NCBI GenBank assembly: GCA_934678915.1
Contig: CAKUSF010000087.1
Span: 1-8,686 of the forward strand
DNA from: an uncultured Bacteroidales bacterium
GTDB lineage: Bacteria > Bacteroidota > Bacteroidia > Bacteroidales > UBA932
Direction of reading: 5' to 3'
DNA: 8,686 bases
The first letter of the stretch is position 1, and the number at the start of each line of letters is the position of its first letter. Of the stretch, positions 1 through 5,141 are shown in pieces. Made by a program: the position numbers and the translations under genes. The notes beneath the pieces were generated by a model, which saw only the letters and a program-made list of their open reading frames with translations, was not told where the DNA came from and did no database searches.

Positions 1-702
1 TTTGACATCATGCAGACGATGGGAGAAGGCTTCATCGAGGGCAACTCGCTGAACTTCTCGTTCCACGCTCCGCAGGATGTTTACGGTGTGATGGAGCTGA
101 TGGGCGGTGAGAAGAAGTTCATCTCCGCTCTGGACGAGCTCTTCTACCATGATCTTCCCGAATATGCCTACGCCACGAACGAGGACATCACAAAGGATTG
201 CCTAATCGGTGGCTACGTGCACGGCAACGAGCCGAGCCATCATATTCCTTATCTCTATGCTTGGACGAGCCAGCCTTGGAAGACACAGTATTGGATGAGG
301 GAGATCATCAATCGGATGTACCGTCCTGATATTCACGGACTGGGCGGCAACGACGACTGCGGTCAGATGTCCGCATGGTACATATTCAGTGTGCTTGGTT
401 TCTATCCTGTCTGCCCTGGAAGCGACCAATACGTGTTCGGTGCTCCGTACCTCCCGTACGTGAAGATCGCGCTTCCGAACGGGAAGACCCTTGAGGTGAA
501 GGCTGACGGTGTGAGTGATGTTAACCGTTATGTAAAAAAGATCATGCGCAACGGAGTCGAATGCAAAAAGCTCTACATCACCCACGATGACATCCTTCAG
601 GGTGGTACTATCGAGTTCGTGATGGCCTCCAAGCCGAACAAGGCCCGTGGTCAGAAACCGGATGACAAGCCATACTCCCTTTCGGAGAAAGGACGTAAAT
701 AA
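1..702 (+). CDS. GH92 family alpha-mannosidase, C-terminal fragment
   Basis: This is the C-terminal part of a glycoside hydrolase family 92 enzyme, a calcium-dependent exo-acting alpha-mannosidase family abundant in Bacteroidetes that trims mannose from N-glycans and yeast mannan. The reading frame is open from the first base, so the gene starts upstream; about 233 codons are present of a family length usually near 700-760. Visible family motifs are EGNSLNFSFHAPQD (about bases 37-78), HGNEPSHHIPYLYAW (about 220-264) and GLGGNDDCGQMSAWYIFS (about 337-387). In characterised members the catalytic acid lies in the EGN block and the acidic residues of the NDD block supply the base. The C-terminal end is a beta-rich region followed by a charged, lysine-rich tail. 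The linkage specificity cannot be read from this fragment, and no signal peptide can be judged because the N-terminus is missing. Confidence 0.93.
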   Translation, partial: FDIMQTMGEGFIEGNSLNFSFHAPQDVYGVMELMGGEKKFISALDELFYHDLPEYAYATNEDITKDCLIGGYVHGNEPSHHIPYLYAWTSQPWKTQYWMREIINRMYRPDIHGLGGNDDCGQMSAWYIFSVLGFYPVCPGSDQYVFGAPYLPYVKIALPNGKTLEVKADGVSDVNRYVKKIMRNGVECKKLYITHDDILQGGTIEFVMASKPNKARGQKPDDKPYSLSEKGRK

Positions 703-721
703 GCAACTGACTATCATAAGA

Positions 722-766
722 TTAAACTGTTGCCTTTAGTAACGAAAGCTAGAGACAACAGTTTAA
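722..766. repeat. 11-bp perfect inverted repeat, possible weak terminator after GH92
   Basis: TTAAACTGTTG (722-732) is perfectly repeated in inverted form as CAACAGTTTAA (756-766), with a 23-base loop that holds a small inner CTTT/AAAG stem (734-737 and 745-748). It lies 20 bp after the GH92 stop codon. A short CATTTT follows on the plus strand, so it may terminate the GH92 transcript, but the arms are AT-rich and there is no strong U-tract. The function is inferred only. Confidence 0.5.
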
Positions 767-804
767 CATTTTGATAATGTACACGTTGCAACAAACAGCG
801 ACAT

Positions 805-843
805 ACGAAAGAAGACCGATGGATTTCATCGGTCTTCTTTCGT
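805..843. terminator. 17-bp hairpin, probable bidirectional terminator of GH92 and tRNA-Leu
   Basis: Bases 805-821 and 827-843 are perfectly complementary (17 bp) with a 5-base GATTT loop. The 3' arm ends in a T-rich TCTTCTTTCG on either strand, as in bidirectional terminators between convergent genes. Its position between the end of the GH92 gene (plus) and the end of the tRNA-Leu gene (minus) fits that role. The outer base pair includes base 843, the discriminator position of the tRNA, so the hairpin abuts the tRNA 3' end with no spacer. Confidence 0.8.
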
Positions 844-925
844 GCGGTAGGTGAGAGTCGAACTCACACGGGCTTGCGCCCACTACCCCCTCAAAGTAGC
901 GTGTATACCATTTCACCACTACCGC
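843..925 (-). tRNA. tRNA-Leu (anticodon GAG)
   Basis: Read on the minus strand, the sequence folds as a class II tRNA of 83 nt. The acceptor stem GCGGTAG pairs with CTACCGC, followed by discriminator A. The D-arm region follows, then an anticodon stem CTACT/GGTAG with loop TTGAGGG, which places GAG at positions 34-36. The long variable arm TGGGCGCAAGCCCGT forms its own stem, typical of leucine tRNAs, and the T arm is GTGAG/CTCAC with loop TTCGACT. It would decode CUC and CUU. The 3' CCA is not encoded and would be added after processing. Confidence 0.95.
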
Positions 926-953
926 AAGTATATCTCCCTTTGTTTTGGGATTG

Positions 954-984
954 CAAAGATAAAGAATATTCCCGAAATACCAAA
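954..984 (-). promoter_or_regulatory. Promoter of tRNA-Leu (Bacteroidetes -33/-7 type)
   Basis: On the minus strand TTTG (984-981) is followed after exactly 19 bases by TATCTTTG (961-954). This matches the known primary sigma factor consensus of Bacteroidetes, TTTG then TAnnTTTG. Transcription would start about 5-8 bases further on, leaving a leader of roughly 20-25 nt before the tRNA 5' end at 925. The bases after the -7 box (CAATCCC) are identical to those at the tRNA-Thr promoter near the end of the window. Confidence 0.8.
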
Positions 985-988
985 AAAT

Positions 989-1019
989 TTCGTGAATAAA
1001 TTTATATTTCGTAACTTTG
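989..1019 (+). promoter_or_regulatory. Promoter of rpsP-rimM (Bacteroidetes -33/-7 type)
   Basis: TAACTTTG (1012-1019) is a full match to the TAnnTTTG -7 consensus. Exactly 19 bases upstream lies TTCG (989-992), a one-base departure from TTTG. Transcription would start near 1024-1027, giving a leader of about 55-60 nt before the rpsP ATG. The promoter is back to back with that of tRNA-Leu: the two -33 elements are only 4 bp apart. Confidence 0.7.
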
Positions 1020-1023
1020 TCCG

Positions 1024-1040
1024 TCTCCACGAGTTGGAGA
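1024..1040 (+). other. Small hairpin at the 5' end of the rpsP leader
   Basis: TCTCCA (1024-1029) and TGGAGA (1035-1040) form a 6-bp stem with loop CGAGT at the predicted start of the rpsP transcript. It could stabilise the mRNA 5' end or be part of a ribosomal protein autoregulatory leader. The rest of the leader (1041-1081) is very AT-rich and unstructured, and has no Shine-Dalgarno motif, as usual in Bacteroidetes. Confidence 0.4.
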
Positions 1041-1081
1041 TCTTAGGTTAAACATTATTAATTTATTAAAACAGATTCACA

Positions 1082-1645
1082 ATGGCTGTTAAAATCAGAC
1101 TTCAGCGCCACGGTAAGAAGAATTTCGCATTCTTCCACATTGTTGTGGCTGATTCCCGCGCACCACGCGACGGACGTTTCATCGAGCAACTCGGCTCTTA
1201 CAACCCTAACACCAACCCTGCTACCATCATCCTTGATGGTGAGAAGGCTCTCAAATGGCTCAATGTCGGTGCACAGCCTACACTTGTAGCCCGCAGAATC
1301 CTTTCTTACGAAGGAGTTCTCCTAAGAAAGCACCTTGAAGGCGGAGTTGCTAAGGGAGCTCTTACCCAGGAGCAGGCAGACCAGAAATGGAACGCTTGGA
1401 AAGCTGAGAGAGATGCTAAGATCGCTGCCAAGAAAGCTGGTCTTGTAAAAGATGCTGCTGACAAGGCTAAGGTCGCACTTGAGGCCGAGAAAAAGGTAAA
1501 CGCAGAAAGGGCTGAAGCTCTCGCCAAGAAGGCAGAAGAGCTCGCTGAGGCTCAGCGCAAAGCTGCCGAAGAGGCGGCTGCCGCTAAGGCTGCTGAGGAA
1601 GCTGCCGCAGCAGAGGCTGCTCCAGAAGCTCCAGCAGAGGCCTAA
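1082..1645 (+). CDS. rpsP: 30S ribosomal protein S16 with long C-terminal extension
   Basis: S16 binds 16S rRNA in the body of the small subunit and helps its early assembly. Residues 1-85 are the conserved S16 core: it opens MAVKIRLQRHGKKNFAFFHI, then VVADSRAPRDGRFIEQLGSYNP in the usual position, and LDGEKALKWLNVGAQPT near residues 51-67. The usual bacterial protein is about 80-90 residues; this one has 187. Residues from about 104 to the end are a highly charged, Ala/Lys/Glu-rich stretch that should form a long helix or coiled coil, ending in an Ala/Glu/Pro-rich tail. Extended S16 tails are, to my knowledge, common in Bacteroidales, so this is a lineage trait and not an error. The ATG at 1082 fits the family start exactly. 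It is the first gene of an operon with rimM, 4 bp downstream. Confidence 0.97.
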   Translation: MAVKIRLQRHGKKNFAFFHIVVADSRAPRDGRFIEQLGSYNPNTNPATIILDGEKALKWLNVGAQPTLVARRILSYEGVLLRKHLEGGVAKGALTQEQADQKWNAWKAERDAKIAAKKAGLVKDAADKAKVALEAEKKVNAERAEALAKKAEELAEAQRKAAEEAAAAKAAEEAAAAEAAPEAPAEA

Positions 1646-1649
1646 TCTA

Positions 1650-2174
1650 ATGTCCAGGGCAAAATCAGAACTTCTGCGGATTGCCCGGGTACTGAAGTCC
1701 AACGGTACCGAAGGCGAAATCCTTATGGGTTTCCGCGAAACCAATCCAGAGGACTTGAATCTCAAGGAACCGGTGTTCATCAATTTCGATGGACTTCCGG
1801 TTCCATTTTTTATTGAATCTTTCTCAAGAAAAGGCACAAACCGTGCTCTTGTCCGTCTGACTGGGGTAAAAAATCTTGAAGATGCTGAGGAAATGGTAGG
1901 CAAAGACATCCAAGCTAAAGCCGAAGCAATTCTTCAAGAAGAAGATGATGATGGTAGCCTAACCGTGGATGATCTCATCGGCTGGGCTCTATTAGACTCA
2001 GACAATGAAACCGTTGGTAAAATCACTGACTATGAGGACATCCCAGGGAACACATGCCTCTATGTAGAAACGAAAAACGGGCAAGTGATGGTCCCCCTGC
2101 ATGAAGATCTCATCCTGTCCGTTGATGAAGAGTCCAAGGCCATCACGGTTGATATTCCTGAAGGCCTGATTTAA
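1650..2174 (+). CDS. rimM: Ribosome maturation factor RimM
   Basis: RimM is a cytoplasmic assembly factor for the 30S head that acts on 16S rRNA processing and binds S19. The 174-residue length matches the family. Residues about 8-90 form the N-terminal beta-barrel domain (RIARVLKSNGTEGEI, then the ALVRLTGVKNLEDAEEMVGK block typical of RimM). Residues about 104-172 form the PRC-barrel domain, with DDLIGWALLD, GKITDYEDIPGN and VMVPLHEDLI in order. It starts 4 bp after the rpsP stop codon, so the two are almost certainly co-transcribed and perhaps translationally coupled. In many bacteria trmD and rplS follow in the same operon; here they do not, and the next gene is on the opposite strand with its stop only 7 bp away. 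Confidence 0.95.
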   Translation: MSRAKSELLRIARVLKSNGTEGEILMGFRETNPEDLNLKEPVFINFDGLPVPFFIESFSRKGTNRALVRLTGVKNLEDAEEMVGKDIQAKAEAILQEEDDDGSLTVDDLIGWALLDSDNETVGKITDYEDIPGNTCLYVETKNGQVMVPLHEDLILSVDEESKAITVDIPEGLI

Positions 2175-2181
2175 AATATTC

Positions 2182-2862
2182 CTAATCTTTTCCGCCCACT
2201 TTACTTTCGTAGTCAGCCTTCACGTCTTCGTAGAAGGAAGCTTCTGCCGTTTGAGCATAAGGCAAGAACCAGATCAAGCCTATTCCCAATGTCAGGAAGC
2301 ATAGGAAGAGCCATCCTATGAAACTAAGATACAAATAAAACAAATCGAACTTTCGTCCGTACATCATCTTTCTACTCAGATTAATCGCCTGATTGGCCGA
2401 AAGTTCTGGATAGTCAACCAGAATGTAGCTCGTCATCGCGTAGGAAAGGCCTTTGATGATTCCTGGCACTATTAGGAGGAGCGCCCAGAGACTTGCAAAA
2501 ATTTTAGTCAAAAGGACACCCCAGAGATTATGCCAATAGCTCTTGAAAGTGATATTGAACATATTCCCCACTACCCTGTCGTCACCTTCAGTAAGCAGCC
2601 TCTTTAGACTGTTTACAAGGCCTATCGTAAGAGGGAGAAACAAGAAAATCAAGCCCAAAGTGTACCACAATGACCACTTTGACACACTGGCGGAAAGAGC
2701 CAGATTAGTCGGATCATCAAGAAGCTGCATGTACTTGAACTCATAAGGGGCCAAAAACACCATAGCGATTCCAATGTAGGCCAACACAGCCAGAATTGTC
2801 TGTGGCCACTTACCTTTCAATGCGGCAAGTGCCTCATTCTTATAGACCTGATTTTCCTTCAT
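2182..2862 (-). CDS. DUF975 family integral membrane protein
   Basis: This 226-residue protein matches the DUF975 family of membrane proteins found in Firmicutes and Bacteroidetes; its biochemical role is unknown. Hydrophobic segments lie at about residues 21-41, 66-85, 113-138 and 173-203. The C-terminal block carries the family pattern NQAINLSRKMMYGRKFDLF, LSFIGW, GIGLIWFLPYAQTAEASFY. I place the start at the ATG (2862), giving MKENQVYKNEALAALKGKW, a normal family N-terminus; an in-frame TTG six codons upstream is less likely. It is the last gene of the minus-strand group, converges on rimM with a 7-bp gap, and is separated from the upstream lipoprotein gene by an intrinsic terminator. A -7-like TATTTTTG (2885-2878) lies just upstream without a clear -33 box. 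Confidence 0.88.
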   Translation of the reverse strand: MKENQVYKNEALAALKGKWPQTILAVLAYIGIAMVFLAPYEFKYMQLLDDPTNLALSASVSKWSLWYTLGLIFLFLPLTIGLVNSLKRLLTEGDDRVVGNMFNITFKSYWHNLWGVLLTKIFASLWALLLIVPGIIKGLSYAMTSYILVDYPELSANQAINLSRKMMYGRKFDLFYLYLSFIGWLFLCFLTLGIGLIWFLPYAQTAEASFYEDVKADYESKVGGKD

Positions 2863-2886
2863 GATTTCAACAATAGCCAAAAATAG

Positions 2887-2907
2887 GAGAGGGGACGATC
2901 CCCTCTC
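2887..2907 (-). terminator. Intrinsic terminator of the DUF4465 lipoprotein gene
   Basis: A 9-bp GC-rich perfect stem (2887-2895 with 2899-2907, 3-base loop) lies 13 bp after the lipoprotein stop codon. On the minus strand it is followed by CTATTTTT, a U-tract. This is a standard Rho-independent terminator acting on the minus strand. Confidence 0.85.
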
Positions 2908-2920
2908 TATAAATCATTTA

Positions 2921-3670
2921 CTAATACTCTACCGCAATATTGGCAATCAAAAAGTCAAGACAGAAGTACGGAGGAAGGCTTTCGGTGTTTATCGAGAATT
3001 TAATCGCATCCACATCCATGGTATTAGCTGTCTTCATCTCCCATGCAGTCCAATCCTTGACAACCTTATGCTCTGAACCAGTGTAATCTACGAGTGGGAA
3101 ATCTTCTGTGCAGACAGGCAAGCCATTCTTGAAAAATGTAGCGGTCACACTAAGGAACTCACCATCATTGATCTTTCCTTCCTCCGCGAGCTTCTCAATG
3201 TACTTAGTGTTGTTGATGTAGAATCCGAGAACGTTGCACCTTGATTTGGTAAAATTCTCAGCGTACTTAAAGATTACGTCATACTCAGATGACGGAGAAG
3301 GAGTATAGACAGCATAGGCCTTGCTGGAGAATTCGTTTTTTTGATCGGTGAAACCGGCATTCTTCCCTGCGGAAGTGAACAACAAAAGCTCGTCAGTGTC
3401 ATCCAAGCCCCCTTTCTTAAGGGAGATTTTCCATCCGCCATTGAATGTGGTGTTCATATCATCACATTCTGTACACAAAGCAGAGTAGTCATCCAGCCCG
3501 ACATACTTATTGAAATAAAGACTGTCGATTACAGGGAACGTACTTGGGTTCTCTGCTACATAGTTGAAATTACCCGACAGGGTATAGCTAAGGGATGAAG
3601 GTTTGTCTTCACAAGAAACTGCAGCAAGGATGAATGCTGCGAAAAACAAGGATTTGATTGAGTTTTTCAT
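2921..3670 (-). CDS. DUF4465 domain lipoprotein
   Basis: The 249-residue product is a predicted lipoprotein. Residues 1-19 are a signal peptide (basic NSIK, then a hydrophobic core) and the lipobox AVSC gives Cys20 as the lipidated residue. The next residues are E-D-K, an acidic start resembling the surface-export signal of Bacteroidetes lipoproteins, so exposure on the cell surface is possible. The body matches DUF4465: a FNGGW motif near residue 76, VLGFYINNTKYIEKL near 147-161, EFLSVTATFF near 171-180, and the closing block VVKDWTAWEM, VDAIKFSINTES, PPYFCLDFLIANI. Cysteines at 66, 69, 145, 187 and 237 may form disulphides or bind metal (66 and 69 form a CxxC). Proteins of this family are beta-rich and often found near outer-membrane uptake genes in Bacteroidetes, but their ligand is not known. 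The gene follows the two transporter genes by 55 bp and has its own terminator and a possible promoter. Confidence 0.85.
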   Translation of the reverse strand: MKNSIKSLFFAAFILAAVSCEDKPSSLSYTLSGNFNYVAENPSTFPVIDSLYFNKYVGLDDYSALCTECDDMNTTFNGGWKISLKKGGLDDTDELLLFTSAGKNAGFTDQKNEFSSKAYAVYTPSPSSEYDVIFKYAENFTKSRCNVLGFYINNTKYIEKLAEEGKINDGEFLSVTATFFKNGLPVCTEDFPLVDYTGSEHKVVKDWTAWEMKTANTMDVDAIKFSINTESLPPYFCLDFLIANIAVEY

Positions 3671-3689
3671 AAATATTTACAAATTTTGT

Positions 3690-3720
3690 CAAATTTACAA
3701 CATATTTTCAATAGATACAA
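3690..3720 (-). promoter_or_regulatory. Possible promoter of the DUF4465 lipoprotein gene
   Basis: On the minus strand TAAATTTG (3697-3690) matches the TAnnTTTG -7 consensus. A TTG lies 20 bases upstream (3720-3718). Transcription would start about 12-15 bases before the ATG at 3670. The 55-bp gap is AT-rich, so chance matches are more likely here than at the tRNA promoters. Confidence 0.5.
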
Positions 3721-3725
3721 CAAAA

Positions 3726-5084
3726 CTATTTGGCAGGTTTGTCAGCTTCATCCATCTTCAAATGCGGATTGCGATGGGAGTACACACAAAGAGAAGCTGC
3801 AAGGAAAAGAGCGACAACGCAGACAGCCACAAACATTATCTCCACCCAAAATGCTCCAGTCTCACTGACACCATTGTCAAGATTAGTGTCCGCCAAGATT
3901 TTACCAGCTAGCATCTTGAATGACATAAGACCCAGATTCTGCACCCAGTAAATCAATGAATATGCTGTACCCAGAACCTTATCCGGAACAATCTTAGGCA
4001 CCGATGGCCACATGGCAGCAGGTACCAAGGAGTAACCGAATCCTAGAAAAACCATGCTGAGATACCCATAAAAAGGAATCCCTGATGGTGCAAATGCAAG
4101 CATCAGATGAGCGATGAGGGCGAGAACAGCCCCGGTCAACATCCAGCGCGTGCCACGCCCTATCTTATCCACCAATATTCCGAAAATAGGAGCGAACACA
4201 ACTGTAGCGAACGGCAACATGGAGACCATCCAACTCGCAGCCTCGACAGGAACATCAAATCGAGGAATCAGAATAGCGGAAGCGAATTTCTTAAACGAAA
4301 CGACACTGCTGTAGAAAAACACGCAAAGCAGGGCAATAACGATGAATTGCCTGTTTTTCAATAATTTGACAACATCAGAGAATCTGAACTTATCTTCATC
4401 CGCTGTCTCGACCTTATCCTTTAGCCCCGCCTGACGGTCAAATCTGGCATCCATTGCCACGAATATTCCCCAAAGGAGCATTCCGACCAGCATCAACACT
4501 AGACCCAAAAATGCAGGAGAGGCAGTCTCTGCCAATGAATATGTCTCCCCCGCTGCCTTTTCAGCGACAAGCTTAGGAGAGATGACAAGAGCGAATGCAG
4601 TTCCCAGTCTGGCTATCGCCAACTGCAAACCCATGGCAAATGCCATATTCCCGCCCTTAAACCACTTGGCGATAGATCTAGTTACGGCAACTCCAGCGAT
4701 TTCGCTTCCGAGACCGAAGAACATACATCCCACATAAGCGATTGTGAGTGAAGACTTAGGAGGAAGGCCAGAGGTCAGAGCGCATGTGACCAAAGCAGCC
4801 CCGCCAGCCATCATGGTAACAAAGATAGAGCCGGTCACCCTGACGCCCCATTTGTCCAAAAGCATTCCGCAGACCACCAAGCCGCCAAACACACAAAGGA
4901 CAGAGTAGCCGCTAGTGTATAGACCGTAGTCAGCGGAGTTCCACCCAAGCTGAAGCATTGATGGGTTCTCAAACAAATGGGACAATGTCGAGAACATGTC
5001 ATCGAAGTAGTACGATGCGAACATCGGTACCACAAGACAAGCCAATGCCATCCAGCATGAATATTTCCTTAAAAAATTAGCCAC
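3726..5084 (-). CDS. MFS transporter, MFSD1-like (second of a tandem pair)
   Basis: This is an inner-membrane major facilitator superfamily transporter of 452 residues with about 12 hydrophobic segments and a cytoplasmic loop near residues 212-240. Family signatures after TM2 and TM8 are DKWGVR (77-82) and DKIGRGTR (306-313). The block FFGLGSEIAGVAVTRSIAKW (122-141), WFKGGNMAFAMGLQLAIARL (141-160) and LVPAAMWPSVPKIVPDK with LGTAYSLIYWVQNLGL (353-386) resembles the MFSD1 family, whose animal member is a lysosomal dipeptide transporter. A substrate for this protein is therefore only a guess (possibly small peptides). The start is GTG at 5084: an in-frame TAA lies just upstream, and the only other early choice, ATG at residue 12, would cut into the first membrane segment. 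It lies 57 bp downstream of a paralogous transporter gene, no separate promoter is evident, and the two are probably one operon. Confidence 0.88.
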   Translation of the reverse strand: MANFLRKYSCWMALACLVVPMFASYYFDDMFSTLSHLFENPSMLQLGWNSADYGLYTSGYSVLCVFGGLVVCGMLLDKWGVRVTGSIFVTMMAGGAALVTCALTSGLPPKSSLTIAYVGCMFFGLGSEIAGVAVTRSIAKWFKGGNMAFAMGLQLAIARLGTAFALVISPKLVAEKAAGETYSLAETASPAFLGLVLMLVGMLLWGIFVAMDARFDRQAGLKDKVETADEDKFRFSDVVKLLKNRQFIVIALLCVFFYSSVVSFKKFASAILIPRFDVPVEAASWMVSMLPFATVVFAPIFGILVDKIGRGTRWMLTGAVLALIAHLMLAFAPSGIPFYGYLSMVFLGFGYSLVPAAMWPSVPKIVPDKVLGTAYSLIYWVQNLGLMSFKMLAGKILADTNLDNGVSETGAFWVEIMFVAVCVVALFLAASLCVYSHRNPHLKMDEADKPAK

Positions 5085-5141
5085 AATCGTTTAGTTTAGT
5101 GATCGTTAAGTTCGTTCTTCACGGGGAGGGAACATCCAAAA

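Noticed and set aside
202..717. Open frame of 171 codons on the minus strand opposite the GH92 gene
   Set aside because: It lies antisense to a clear GH92 coding region, has no recognisable domain, and its composition is that of a shadow frame.
722..843. The inverted repeat and hairpin considered as ends of a mobile element or a tRNA-linked integration site
   Set aside because: No transposase or integrase gene, no target duplication and no duplicated tRNA end are seen in the window.
1530..1640. GCTGCC/GAGGCT-rich stretch considered as a DNA repeat
   Set aside because: It is codon-level low complexity encoding the Ala/Glu tail of S16, without a fixed repeat unit.
1322..1909. Serine-rich open frame of 195 codons on the minus strand across rpsP and rimM
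   Set aside because: It runs antisense across the boundary of two well-supported genes; the serine and leucine richness is what the reverse complement of Ala/Glu/Lys codons gives.
2863..2880. Longer DUF975 protein starting at TTG (2880)
   Set aside because: The ATG at 2862 gives a typical family N-terminus, and the TTG version would overlap the possible -7 box.
5085..5141. Possible promoter or hairpin between the two transporter genes
   Set aside because: No TAnnTTTG box is present, and the best pairing (GTTC with GAAC) is too short to call a structure.
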